Of a stretch of DNA of 64,000 nt, positions 25,912 through 36,343 are shown piece after piece. Below the pieces are notes generated by a model. It made no database searches. It saw only the letters and a list, made by a program, of their open reading frames with translations, and was not told the origin of the DNA. Positions within the stretch are counted from its first letter, which is position 1; each line of letters starts with the position of its first letter. Source of the DNA: Clostridium chauvoei (lineage in GTDB: Bacteria; Bacillota; Clostridia; Clostridiales; Clostridiaceae); NCBI RefSeq assembly GCF_002327185.1, contig NZ_CP018624.1, forward strand, positions 2,180,660 through 2,244,659. The letters are read 5' to 3'. The position numbers and the translations under genes were made by a program.

Positions 25912-27693
25912 CTAACTGTACCATTTTTCTTGACTTAAATACATTTTCTTATAGCTACTATTTCCTTGCATTAAATCTTCATGACTTCCTATTTCTTTTA
26001 TGCTTCCATCTTCCATAACTATAATTCTATCTGCAATCTTTACTGTTCCCATTCTATGGGTTACTATTATGGCTGTTCTTCCTGCTGCTAACTCTTTAAA
26101 TTTATTAAATATTCTACTTTCCTCTAAGGGATCTATAGCTGCTGTTGGTTCATCTAAAATTATAATATCCTTAAAGGCGTATAAACCTCTTGCTATAGCA
26201 ATTCTTTGCCATTGACCTCCTGATAAATCTACTCCATCAAATTCCCTAGAAAGCATAGTTTCTAATCCATCTGGAAATCTTTCTTTATTTAATTCTACAT
26301 CAGCTTTTTCTAAAACTTCTTTTAATTTTTGATTATTAAAATTCTCTATATCACTTATGCTTACATTTTCTGATAAGGTCATTTTATATTTTTGATATTT
26401 TTGAAAAACTGCTGATACTTTACTATAAATAGATTCTGGCGAAATCTTTTTGGTATCATATCCTCCAAACTCTACCTTTCCTTCTGTTGGCAGATATAAT
26501 CCTAAAATTAACTTAGCTAAAGTACTCTTTCCAGCTCCATTTTCTCCAACTATAGCTATAGTTTCTTTTGGAGAAATATCTAAATTAATATTACTTAAGG
26601 ATGGTTTAGAAGCACCAGGATAAACAAACCCTACATTTTTTAAAGATATATTAGGAACACCTTCTATCTCTACAGGTTCCCCTTGTCTTTCTTGTAAATC
26701 TAAAAATCTATCTAAGTTTCTTACTGCTCCAAACATTTTTGTAATATCTCCAACTTCTCTACATATAAATTCCTCCATAGTTGAAAACATCGTTCCAATA
26801 GCTGATAATACTGCTCCAAAGGCACCTACACCTATCTTTCCACTCATAAGACTTGTGAATAACAAATATAATATTCCCATATAACAAATTAATGTAAATA
26901 CTTTCATACCAAGCTCTATTAAATTTGCCTTTTTTTCAGCTTGCCATAATTTTTTATTAAGTAACAATAAAGCTGATGAATATAAGTCTTTAAAATATGA
27001 AAATGCTCCTAAAAGTCTTGTTTCCTTATAATATTCTCTATCTATCATACATTTTTCATAGTACTCAAATTCTCTTCTAATATTAGCTGATTGATTTTCT
27101 AAATCTGTAAAAATCTTAAGTCTAATAAATTGATTTAAAGCAACTGGTATAAATATAAGTATTATAGAAAATGTAAGTATAGGATTTAACCTATATAAAT
27201 ATATCCCCATAAATATGAAGTAAGGCAAATATAAAGTTAACATCATATTTATTATTCCATTAAAAAATATACTTCCTCTTACCCCTATATGAGCCTTATT
27301 TATATCATCTAGAGTCTCTGAATACTCAAAGTTTATTGGATCTATCTTACTAGCTTTTTCATTTACAAAGTTTGTTATATACCCAGCTGCAATAAAGAAA
27401 AATTTATTTGCCAGCATATTTACAAGTCCATTTAAAAAATGAGTTAATATTAAAACAGTTCCTAAAAATAAAGCTGCTAATATTACCATTGCCATAGTAG
27501 TATTTCCACCTGCTAAAGCGGCAACTGAATTAAAAAATTTCTCTGTAGCTACAGTACTAAAAGCAAATAATCCACTACTTATAAGGCTTAAAATTGATAG
27601 AAAAATAAAATCTTTAGGAGAAGATGCTATTACCATTGGTAATATTTTTTTTATTACTTGAAAAGTTGAAGATTTCCTTCTTTCATTTAACAT
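25912..27693 (-). CDS. ABC transporter, permease-ATPase half (second subunit)
   Basis: 593 residues from the ATG at 27693, with AAGGAG 8 nt upstream. An N-terminal six-helix exporter domain (about 15-320) and a C-terminal ATPase with GENGAGKST (Walker A), LSGGQWQRIAIARGL (signature), IIILDEPTAAIDP (Walker B) and the THR H-loop. The gene start overlaps the end of the upstream partner gene (27687), so the two are coupled and probably form a heterodimeric exporter. Substrate not determinable. Confidence 0.9.
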   Translation of the reverse strand: MLNERRKSSTFQVIKKILPMVIASSPKDFIFLSILSLISSGLFAFSTVATEKFFNSVAALAGGNTTMAMVILAALFLGTVLILTHFLNGLVNMLANKFFFIAAGYITNFVNEKASKIDPINFEYSETLDDINKAHIGVRGSIFFNGIINMMLTLYLPYFIFMGIYLYRLNPILTFSIILIFIPVALNQFIRLKIFTDLENQSANIRREFEYYEKCMIDREYYKETRLLGAFSYFKDLYSSALLLLNKKLWQAEKKANLIELGMKVFTLICYMGILYLLFTSLMSGKIGVGAFGAVLSAIGTMFSTMEEFICREVGDITKMFGAVRNLDRFLDLQERQGEPVEIEGVPNISLKNVGFVYPGASKPSLSNINLDISPKETIAIVGENGAGKSTLAKLILGLYLPTEGKVEFGGYDTKKISPESIYSKVSAVFQKYQKYKMTLSENVSISDIENFNNQKLKEVLEKADVELNKERFPDGLETMLSREFDGVDLSGGQWQRIAIARGLYAFKDIIILDEPTAAIDPLEESRIFNKFKELAAGRTAIIVTHRMGTVKIADRIIVMEDGSIKEIGSHEDLMQGNSSYKKMYLSQEKWYS

Positions 27694-29492
27694 GCATACC
27701 ACTCCTTTTGACTTTCATACATTTTTGCATAAACTCCATCAAGCTCCATAAGTTCTTCATGAGAACCCTTTTCTACTATAGCTCCATCTCCTATAACAAA
27801 AATTTCATCTGAAAGCTTAGTTGAGCCAAGTCGATGACTTATAAATATAGTTGTCCCACCTCTACTTATCTCTTCAAACTTTTCATAAACCTTACTTTCA
27901 CTAATTGGATCTAAAGCAGAAGTTGGTTCATCTAGTATTCTTAATGAAGTATTGCTTACTATAGATCTTGCCATGGCTACTTTTTGCCATTGTCCACCTG
28001 ATAAATCAATTCCATCTTCTTTAAGCTTTCCAAGCATTGAATTTAAACCATGTTCTAAAGATTTTACTTTTTCATCAAGCTCTATAGTTGTTATTACTTT
28101 TTCAATATCTCTATCTATAAAGTTTCCATTTAACCTTAAAACATTTCCTAAAGCTATATTATCTCTTAAAGATATATTGTATTTAGCAAAATCTTGATAA
28201 ACTACTGAAGTTAAAGCTTTTAACTCTGCTTGAGAATAATTTCTTATACTAACTCCATTTATTAAAATATCACCTTCAAAATTACTATATAATCCTGTTA
28301 TTAACTTAGTTAGTGTTGTTTTACCTGCTCCATTTATACCAACTACTGAATAATGTTTTCCTCCCTTTATAGTGAAGGATAAATTTTTAAGTATATAATT
28401 TTCAGTACCTGGATATTTGAAATATACATTTTTAAATTCCAAAGTCTTTAAGATTACAGGTTCTTGAGCTGGCTTATCTATTGCTCCTTCACATTCTTCT
28501 AATATAAAGAAATCACATAATTCATTTATATATTCCTTATTTTTAGCTAGATCTTCCATAAGATAGGTTAAGGTCCATGACATATCTCCAACAAGATTTA
28601 AAATTGCATTACTTATAGAAATAAATATACCAACAGACATACTTCCTTCTTGAACAGGCTTTAATAAAATAATAAGTATAAAGATAGATAGGCAAGCTGT
28701 TATAACACTTCCCATCTTATTTCTTATAAACCATTTCTTTTGAGTTTTATATTGCATTATTCTTACTTTTTCATAAAAACCTAACCATATTTCATTTAAT
28801 TTATGAGCATAATTAAATAATGTTCTTTCGTCAACAGAATCTCTATCTGTAAGAACTGCACCTATATAATCAGATCTTCTTCTATAATTACAAGCATCTT
28901 TATAAGTTTGATAATTTGCTTTTCCACTTTTAATAGCTAAAACAAATAATGGAATTGAAACTATTAATATAATAATTCCTGTCCACCAAGCTTTGCTAAA
29001 TAGTATAGCTAATATTCCTGAAATTTTAATTACTAAGGCTAAAATTGAAAATAAATTAACATATCCTTGCTTAATATCTATCTCTGGTTGTTTAATTACT
29101 CTAGATATTAAATTCCAACTTGCTTCACTCTCTATATGTCTATATTCTAGCTTGGCTATTTTTTCAGTAATATCTACTCTTATAGTCTCTTTTAATTTTA
29201 TTTCTAATCTTGTTTGTACAAAACCTAATAATTTATCAGAAATCCAAGTATATGCTACTGCAGAACCTAATAAAATTATTGGTAAAAATATTTCATTGTA
29301 ACTTCTATTACCATTTAATATTTCAACTGCTTTATCTAAAAAGTCGGCTACAAACATTACTTCTAAAGTTGGTACTATACCATCTAATATCTTTTGCATA
29401 GCTATAATTAAAGCATCTATAGGTGCACAATTAAATACTATTTTTATAACTTTACATATATACCCCAAATACCCTTTCTTCTTCACATTCAT
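27687..29492 (-). CDS. ABC transporter, permease-ATPase half (first subunit)
   Basis: 601 residues: exporter membrane domain at about 20-330, ATPase with GINGAGKTT, VYQDFAKY Q-loop region, LSGGQWQKVAMARSI, LRILDEPTSALDP and ISHRLGS. The ATG sits close to GGGGGG; a GTG two codons later is an alternative start with better spacing. It partners 25912-27693. Both halves keep complete ATPase motifs, which points to a drug or peptide exporter rather than a degenerate site pair. Confidence 0.9.
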   Translation of the reverse strand: MNVKKKGYLGYICKVIKIVFNCAPIDALIIAMQKILDGIVPTLEVMFVADFLDKAVEILNGNRSYNEIFLPIILLGSAVAYTWISDKLLGFVQTRLEIKLKETIRVDITEKIAKLEYRHIESEASWNLISRVIKQPEIDIKQGYVNLFSILALVIKISGILAILFSKAWWTGIIILIVSIPLFVLAIKSGKANYQTYKDACNYRRRSDYIGAVLTDRDSVDERTLFNYAHKLNEIWLGFYEKVRIMQYKTQKKWFIRNKMGSVITACLSIFILIILLKPVQEGSMSVGIFISISNAILNLVGDMSWTLTYLMEDLAKNKEYINELCDFFILEECEGAIDKPAQEPVILKTLEFKNVYFKYPGTENYILKNLSFTIKGGKHYSVVGINGAGKTTLTKLITGLYSNFEGDILINGVSIRNYSQAELKALTSVVYQDFAKYNISLRDNIALGNVLRLNGNFIDRDIEKVITTIELDEKVKSLEHGLNSMLGKLKEDGIDLSGGQWQKVAMARSIVSNTSLRILDEPTSALDPISESKVYEKFEEISRGGTTIFISHRLGSTKLSDEIFVIGDGAIVEKGSHEELMELDGVYAKMYESQKEWYAC

Positions 29493-29587
29493 CCCCCCAG
29501 TTAAAACCTTCTTAAATAATTATACCCATTATCTGTAAATGTTTTTAGTGGATTTTTATGATATTTAGTGCATATATTCAATAAACA

Positions 29588-29622
29588 CAAAAAGTTGGAT
29601 ATTATAAACATCCAACTTTTCA
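29588..29622 (-). terminator. Terminator of the glycan locus after manA
   Basis: AAAAGTTGGAT pairs with ATCCAACTTTT around ATTATAAAC, just after the manA stop on the minus strand. Confidence 0.85.
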
Positions 29623-29628
29623 AACAAA

Positions 29629-30567
29629 TTATTTTATTACAGGATAACTTTTTAATATTGTAAGCTTTCCTTTTATTTCATACTTACCTAAAGTTGCAGG
29701 GATTAAATAACTATCTCCCATCTTTATTTTTTCATTAAAACCTTCGCCTTCTATTGTTCCATCACCATCTACACAAGTAAACATAAAGAATCTTTCTTTA
29801 TCGCTTTCTTCCTTTAAAGATTCTTCTATTAAATATTTTTCGATTCCAAAATACTCATTTTCACATAGAAGAGCTTTCTTATAACCATTAAAGTTTTCTA
29901 ACTCACCTTGAAGATTTTCACATTGAAGATCAAAGTTAATTACATCTAATGCTTTTTTTACATGGATTTCTCTTGGTCTTCCATAATCATATACTCTATA
30001 TGTTACATCACTATTTTGTTGTATTTCTGCAATTATAGTTCCTTCACATATAGCATGTACAAGCCCACTATTTATTAAGAAACAATCGCCTTTTTTAACT
30101 TTTATTTTATTTAAATATTTTTCTACTTCATTATTTTCTATTGCAGTTTTAAACTCATCTCTAGTACAATCCTTTGTACCTACGATTAAACTTGCATCTG
30201 GCTTTGCATCTATAACATACCAAGCTTCTGTCTTTCCATAATCACCTTCGTATTTAGCTGCATATTCATCACCTGGATGTACTTGTACTGAAAGTTTCTC
30301 TCCTGAATTTATTAATTTAATAAGTAATGGTAGTTTTTCTAAAGTTACCTTTGTACCAACTAAATCATGTCCTTGCTCTTTTATTAAGTCATCAAATTTA
30401 GTTCCTTTAAATTCTCCATTTTCAACTATCCCAGTACCATTAGGATGACAAGCTATATCCCAGCTTTCTCCTATGTTTCCATCTGGAAGGTTATCTCTAA
30501 ACTCCTCGAAGTCTCTACCTCCCCATATTTTTTCGTAGTATAAATTTTCAAATCTAATTGGATACAT
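29629..30567 (-). CDS. manA: Mannose-6-phosphate isomerase, class I
   Basis: 312 residues, cupin fold. LSVQVHPGDEYAAKYEGDYGKTEAWYVID holds the zinc ligands (QVHP and E), and GLVHAICEGTIIAEIQQNSDVTYRVYDYGR is typical of the short bacterial ManA group. It turns mannose-6-P into fructose-6-P. This is the metabolic end point for mannose released by the GH38 alpha-mannosidase of the locus. Confidence 0.93.
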   Translation of the reverse strand: MYPIRFENLYYEKIWGGRDFEEFRDNLPDGNIGESWDIACHPNGTGIVENGEFKGTKFDDLIKEQGHDLVGTKVTLEKLPLLIKLINSGEKLSVQVHPGDEYAAKYEGDYGKTEAWYVIDAKPDASLIVGTKDCTRDEFKTAIENNEVEKYLNKIKVKKGDCFLINSGLVHAICEGTIIAEIQQNSDVTYRVYDYGRPREIHVKKALDVINFDLQCENLQGELENFNGYKKALLCENEYFGIEKYLIEESLKEESDKERFFMFTCVDGDGTIEGEGFNEKIKMGDSYLIPATLGKYEIKGKLTILKSYPVIK

Positions 30568-30689
30568 CTCTCTTCCTCCTGTACTACTTCTAAGCCATAA
30601 TTCCTATTATTGCAATTAAAAAACTTAAATTTTTATCTTATTTACAGTATATACAATTATAAAGTTATTTCATAGCTTAATAATTTCCT

Positions 30690-31658
30690 TTAATAGTTGA
30701 AATTGTTTACTATTTTATTTACTTCACTTATTGCTAAAGCTGCTGCTCCTAAAACTCCTGATTTACCTTCTAAGTTAGATTTTTCTATCTTACAATTTTC
30801 TGCTACAATACCTAAACATCTATTCTTAACAACCTTTTTAACTGTTTCTAAAACAATGTCTCCACCATTTATAACTCCGCCCCCTAAAACTATCATATCT
30901 GGATCAAAAGTATTTGCTACATTTGCAACTATAATTCCTAAATATGATAATGCTTCATCTAAAATGTCTTGAGCTACTGTATCTCCATTTTTAGCTTCAT
31001 CAAAAACTTCTTTAGCTGTTACTTTATCGTATTTCTTTAATGAAGTTTCTGCATTACTATTTACAGCTTCTTCTGCTCTTTTCATTATTGCTGTTCCTGA
31101 TGCCATTCTTTCTCCACAGCCTTTGTTTCCGCATCCACATCTTGGCCCATCACCTTTAACAGTTGTATGTCCAACTTCTACAGCATTCGATGTACTTCCT
31201 CTATATATTTTTCCATTTAATATAGCACCTCCACCAATACCTGTGCTTACTGTTACATAAACCATATTTTCAGTACCTTTACCTATACCAAACATAAACT
31301 CTGCTAAAGTTGCTGCGTTAGCATCATTATCTAAAAATACTGGAAGATTAAATTCATTATTTAAATTTTCAACTATATTAAAGTTTTTAAATGGTAAATT
31401 AGGTGGTGCTACTATAAGACCTTTCTTAACATCTAAAGGTCCTGGTGAACCTATTCCTATTGCTTTTACATCTTCTATATTAACTCCATCTAAAACAAAA
31501 TTAATAGTAGATTTTATATTAGAAACTATAGCTAAGTCACCCTTTTCAGCTTCTGTTTTAACTACCTTTTCTTTAACTATATTACCTTCTAAATCAACTA
31601 AAGCTGTATAAATTTTAGTTCCTCCTAAATCAACAGCAACAACAAACTTCTTATCCAT
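30690..31658 (-). CDS. ROK-family sugar kinase (glucokinase-like)
   Basis: 322 residues. AVDLGGTKIYTALVD (ATP site), GIGSPGPLD, NDANAATLAEF with the catalytic Asp, and the ROK zinc motif CGCGNKGCGERMASG. It phosphorylates glucose or mannose freed by the hydrolases upstream. It starts at ATG after GGAGGAGAG and follows the other ROK gene by 31 bp. Confidence 0.9.
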   Translation of the reverse strand: MDKKFVVAVDLGGTKIYTALVDLEGNIVKEKVVKTEAEKGDLAIVSNIKSTINFVLDGVNIEDVKAIGIGSPGPLDVKKGLIVAPPNLPFKNFNIVENLNNEFNLPVFLDNDANAATLAEFMFGIGKGTENMVYVTVSTGIGGGAILNGKIYRGSTSNAVEVGHTTVKGDGPRCGCGNKGCGERMASGTAIMKRAEEAVNSNAETSLKKYDKVTAKEVFDEAKNGDTVAQDILDEALSYLGIIVANVANTFDPDMIVLGGGVINGGDIVLETVKKVVKNRCLGIVAENCKIEKSNLEGKSGVLGAAALAISEVNKIVNNFNY

Positions 31659-31681
31659 AATAAACTCTCCTCCACTTCTAA

Positions 31682-32581
31682 TTATTGTCTTTGTATAAAA
31701 TTATAAAGTGCTCCTAATTTGTTTGCGTTATTTCCATATTTGCACTTTCTTATAACAGGTCTTATCTTACCATCTACATTTCTTTGCATTATTTCATCTA
31801 TTCTTATATATACTTCTTCTATAAAATCATTTCTCTCTGATACTGCTCCTCCTAAAATTATAACTTCAGGATCATAAGTATATTGAATGTTGTAAATTCC
31901 AACAGCCATGTAAGTAAAATAATTATTAACCTCTTCTATAGCTATTTGATCCTTATTTTCATAAAGTTCAAAAGCTTTTACTCCGTTAATGTCCTTTTCA
32001 GCTATTCCTTTTCTTTTAGCAATTCTTCTTGCAAGGGCAGCTGTAGATCCTACATTACTCCAAGTTAAATATTTATTTCCTGAATTTTTATCTACATCTA
32101 CTATGCAATATCCAAATTCTCCACCATGTCTATTAACACCTTTATGGATTTTTTTATCTTTAACTATAGCTCCACCTATACCTGTCCCACAGACTATGAA
32201 AGCTAAATCTTTTTCTTCTTTTCCTGCCCCTAACCAACATTCTCCTAAAGCAGCACAGTTAGCATCATTTTCTATCTCTACCTTTAATCCAGTCTTAGCT
32301 AGTAATATTTCTTTAAAATTAGGTCCATGAATATAAGGTATTGCACTTGCTCCATAAACTATTCCACTTTCGCTATCTACTGCTCCTGGAGAACTTATAG
32401 CAATTCCCTCTAATTTAAACTCTTCTTTATTTTCCTTTGCAATTTCTACAAGCTTATCGAAAAATTCCTCTACTGTTTCAGGAATTTCTATAATTCCATT
32501 TTTAAAAAACTCTCCATCCTCTGTGATAATTGACCACTTAACTGCAGATCCACCTATATCATAAACAACAAAATTTCTCAT
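31682..32581 (-). CDS. ROK-family sugar kinase without zinc motif
   Basis: 299 residues. VYDIGGSAVKWSII, AISSPGAVD, NDANCAALGECWLGAGKE and CGTGIGGAIV are ROK signatures. The CxCGxxGCxE zinc motif present in the neighbouring kinase is missing. This resembles the BglK/NanK-like groups. With GH20 upstream, an N-acetylhexosamine substrate is possible, as are mannose or glucose. Immediately downstream of the GH1 gene. Confidence 0.85.
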   Translation of the reverse strand: MRNFVVYDIGGSAVKWSIITEDGEFFKNGIIEIPETVEEFFDKLVEIAKENKEEFKLEGIAISSPGAVDSESGIVYGASAIPYIHGPNFKEILLAKTGLKVEIENDANCAALGECWLGAGKEEKDLAFIVCGTGIGGAIVKDKKIHKGVNRHGGEFGYCIVDVDKNSGNKYLTWSNVGSTAALARRIAKRKGIAEKDINGVKAFELYENKDQIAIEEVNNYFTYMAVGIYNIQYTYDPEVIILGGAVSERNDFIEEVYIRIDEIMQRNVDGKIRPVIRKCKYGNNANKLGALYNFIQRQ

Positions 32582-32595
32582 AAACTTCTCTCCTG

Positions 32596-33990
32596 TTAAA
32601 ATCCATTATTTTCGGATACTTCTTTTATCCATCTACCTGATTTCTTTATTGTTTTCTTTTGAGTTTCTAAATCTACTGAAATATATCCATATCTATTTTT
32701 ATAAGCATTACACCAGGACCAACAATCTATTGGTGTCCAAGCGTGATATCCAAAGCAATTTGAACCTTCCATAATTCCTTTATGAAGATATTCTAAATGT
32801 TCTTTATAAAAATCAATTCTATAATCGTCTTCTATTACACCTTCATTATTTATATATCTACTTTCACCTTCAACACCCATTCCATTTTCTGAAATATACC
32901 ATGGGATGTTGTTGTAATTTTCTTTTATATTTTTAGCTATATCGTACATGCACTCAGGATATATCTCCCAGCCTCTATAAGGATTCATTCTTCTACCTGG
33001 CATTTCATAGTTATCAAAATACTTATCTGGCATCCATGTACTTTCCTTATATTCACTTTCTTTAGCCTTTACTCTTCTTGGTTGATAGTAATTTACTCCT
33101 AAGAAATCTATAGTATTTTCTTTTATAATTTTCATCTCTTCTTCTGTAGCTTCAAAGATAATTCCATCTTTCTCTAGAACTTCTGTAAGAACCTTAGGGA
33201 ATTCCCCTTTTACTGCTGGATCTAAAAATGAATTGTTGAAGAAACTATTTGCAAATTCTGCTGCTTTTAAATCTTCTTGACTATTACTTCTTGGATAAGC
33301 AGGTGTTAAATTTAAAATAATTCCTATCTTTCCACCATCTTTATTGCATCCAAGCTCTCTAAAACCTTCTATAGCCTTTGCTGAAGCTAAGTTTAAATTA
33401 TATAAAGCTTGTACAGCTTTTTTACCATCTACAACTTGAGGATAATGGAACTTATAAAGGTATTGTCCTTCCACAACTACTATTGGCTCATTAAATGTTG
33501 CCCAATATTTTACCCTATCTCCAAATAGCTTAAAGGCTGTCTTTGCAAATTTAACAAATAAATCAACTACGTGTTTTGATTCCCAACCACCATATTTATC
33601 ATATAATTCAACTGGCAAATCAAAATGATGTAAATTCATAACTGGAATTATTCCATTTTTTATACTTTCATCAATTACATCATTATAAAATCTAACTCCA
33701 TCTTCATCTGGCTCTCCAGTTTCAAAATCTTTAATAAGTCTGGTCCATTGTATTGATGTTCTAAAGCTATTAAGTCCAATTTCCTTAAGCATAGCTAAGT
33801 CTTCTTTATAGCTATTATAAAAATTTGAAGCTATATCTGGTCCTACACCATCAAAGAAAACTTCTGGTGCTATATCAAACCAGTGGTCAAAAACGCTTTT
33901 ATGATTTTTATTAAATCTTCCTTCTGATTGTGGCCCTGATGTTGCAGCTCCCCACCAAAAATTTTTAGGGAATTTATATTGTATACTCAT
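32596..33990 (-). CDS. GH1 family beta-glycosidase
   Basis: 464 residues from the ATG at 33990; a GTG three codons upstream is less well placed relative to AAAAGGATG. FWWGAATSGPQSEGR at the N-terminus, TFNEP with the acid/base Glu, YISENG with the nucleophile Glu, and GYHAWTPIDCWSW near the C-terminus place it in GH1. No signal peptide: cytosolic. The tail KKTIKKSGRWIKEV could allow phospho-sugar binding, but the choice of beta-glucosidase, beta-mannosidase-like or 6-phospho-enzyme cannot be made by eye. Confidence 0.88.
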   Translation of the reverse strand: MSIQYKFPKNFWWGAATSGPQSEGRFNKNHKSVFDHWFDIAPEVFFDGVGPDIASNFYNSYKEDLAMLKEIGLNSFRTSIQWTRLIKDFETGEPDEDGVRFYNDVIDESIKNGIIPVMNLHHFDLPVELYDKYGGWESKHVVDLFVKFAKTAFKLFGDRVKYWATFNEPIVVVEGQYLYKFHYPQVVDGKKAVQALYNLNLASAKAIEGFRELGCNKDGGKIGIILNLTPAYPRSNSQEDLKAAEFANSFFNNSFLDPAVKGEFPKVLTEVLEKDGIIFEATEEEMKIIKENTIDFLGVNYYQPRRVKAKESEYKESTWMPDKYFDNYEMPGRRMNPYRGWEIYPECMYDIAKNIKENYNNIPWYISENGMGVEGESRYINNEGVIEDDYRIDFYKEHLEYLHKGIMEGSNCFGYHAWTPIDCWSWCNAYKNRYGYISVDLETQKKTIKKSGRWIKEVSENNGF

Positions 33991-34005
33991 TCTATCCACA
34001 TCCTT

Positions 34006-36245
34006 TTAATCAAAAATAAATTCAAATTTTTCTTCTTCTAATTCTTTTCTTATTGCTTCTACTTCTCCTATATTATTAGTTGCTTTTAGTAAATATAAGT
34101 TATACTTTCCTTTTGTATAGTCCATAGTTTTTCCATCATCATAATAATGGAATCCCTTTGCATTTTCCCCAAATACTTTATAAGTTACTTTATTTGGTCT
34201 GTTCTCTACATTCATGAATTTTTCTTGATAAGTTGGAATTATACTTCCATCTTTAACAAATACTAAGACTTCATCTAACTCACATTTAATCTTATAGCTT
34301 TTTCTACCTATAAATTTTTCATTAGTGAAGTAATTATGCCATATTCCCTCTGGAAGATATAAAACCTTTGTTCTTTCTCCCTGATATACAACAGGTGCAA
34401 TTAATAAGTTTTCTCCTAACATAAACTGTTCTTTTATATTTAAAAGATTTTTATCTTTTGGATATTCCATTATCATAGGTCTAAATATAGGTAAACCCTC
34501 TTTATGTGAAATATAATATAAATCATAAATGTAAGGTAATAATTCATATCTTAACTTAATTGATTTTTTAGCAATAGCTTCTGCTTTCTTACCAAAAGCC
34601 CAAGGCTCTTGCCTTCTAGTGTACATATTAGAATGGTTTCTAAATATAGGAAGAAAGCTTCCTATTTGCATCCATCTTATAAATAATTCTTCTGAAGAAT
34701 CTAAGCCAAATCCGGATACATCATTTCCTACAAATGAAAATCCACTTATTCCAAGATTTGAATTCATAGATAAAGACATTCTCATTTGACTCCAAAGACT
34801 CATATTATCCCCAGTCCACACTGAAGAATATCTTTGTCCACCTGCATAGGTAGCTCTAGTCATTGAAAATTCTCTCTTATTTTCATCTAATTCTTTTTGT
34901 GCTTCATGAGAACATCTACTCATTTCAAAGCCATATCTATTATGAAATTCTTTATGTTCTATAACTCCATAGTCTCCATTGTGAATACAGCTTTCTAACA
35001 TTGTTTTGTGATCATTATTAAATACACATGGCTCATTCATATCATTCCATATTCCATCTATATTATGTTCTGATATGAATTTCTTTAACTCTTCTTTCCA
35101 CCACTCTCTACAATCTTTATTTGAGAAGTCTGGAAAAGCACTATCCCCTGGCCACACAGCTCCAATAAATATTTCACCATCTAATTTCTTAGTAAAATGA
35201 TTTCCTTCTTTTCCTCTTTTATATACTCCGTACTCTTCGTCTACCTTAACCCCTGGATCTAATATGGTTATAGTTTTTATTCCCTTTTCTTTTAACCCTG
35301 TAATAAGTCCCTTTGCATCATCAAAATGTGGTGTCTTGAAAGTCATTACTCTAAAACCATCCATATAATCTATATCTAAATAAACTACATCTAGTGGTAT
35401 TTCCTTTTCTTCAAAGGTCTTTACTAAATCTTTTACTTCCTCTTGAGTGAAATAACTAAACCTACATTGTTGATATCCTAAACTCCATAATGGTGGCATC
35501 TCCATTCTTCCTGTTAATGAAGTATAATTTCTAACTACTTCTTTTATATCCTTTCCTAACATAAAGTAGTATTCTATATTTCCACCTACTGAACCAAAAA
35601 TATTCTATCCTCATAGCTTTTTCCCATATCAAAATAGCTTCTATAACTATTGTCAAAAAATAGTCCATAAACATTTTCTTCTTTTAAACCTACATAAAAT
35701 GGAATTGTTTTATAATACATAGTTGAGTTGTCATCTGTTTCTGGATCATCTGTATTATAATTTTCTGTATAATACCCTTTTTTATTTAAATTGCCACCCT
35801 TTTCACCTAAGCCATAATACGCTAAACAATCATTAAACTTTGATATATATATATTTCCTTCATCATCTTTAAAGCTTGGTTGAAAATCCTTACAAACTAT
35901 ATTTCCCTTTTTATCTTTAAAAGTAATTTCTTTTGTAGCCTTATTTACTAAAGTAACTACTTTATTTCCTTTTATAATTATATATTTTTTATCTTCATCT
36001 ATTATAAAATTTGAAGGCTTTAAGTTATCTAAAACTGCTCCTGTTTTTAATTGTTCTTCATATTTATCACCTATAAATACCTTCACTATATCTTCTTCTA
36101 AATAAGATATAGCTATTTTATCTATTGATGAAAAATAAATATCTATAACATTATTTTTAACTTCATAATTTCTAAAAGTATTTTCTATTCCATTAACGGC
36201 TTTAAACTTCATATCTAAAGTTTCTCTATAATTTAATTGTTTCAA
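34006..36245 (-). pseudogene. GH31 alpha-glucosidase, frameshifted
   Basis: Two frames that join into one GH31 enzyme: an N-terminal beta-sandwich part (36245-35586) ending YEDRIFLVQ-stop, and a catalytic part to 34006 with WNDMNEP (nucleophile) and SFVGNDVSG (acid/base). At 35596-35600 the strand carries a run of five A (T on the coding strand). One extra base restores IFFGSVGGNIEYYFMLGKD across the junction. The probable start is TTG at 36245, 5 nt after GAGGTGG. Either a true inactivating mutation or a homopolymer sequencing error. Intact, it would remove alpha-linked glucose inside the cell. Confidence 0.85.
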
Positions 36246-36280
36246 ATCTAACCACCTCATATTATCGCTTAGTTAAAACT

Positions 36281-36334
36281 ATAGGTGATATGATACTAGA
36301 ATTAATAAATCTAGCATCATTATCACCTATTATT
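36281..36334 (-). other. Hairpin downstream of sugar-binding protein gene
   Basis: AATAGGTGATAATGATGCTAG-type arms around ATTTATTAA form an interrupted stem of about 20 bp directly after the binding-protein stop and before GH31. It probably protects or partially terminates the abundant binding-protein message. Confidence 0.6.
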
Positions 36335-36343
36335 TAGCTTATA

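Noticed and set aside
34006..35562. Stand-alone 518-residue GH31 enzyme
   Set aside because: It lacks the N-terminal sandwich domain, which is encoded immediately upstream in another frame; one base restores a single gene.
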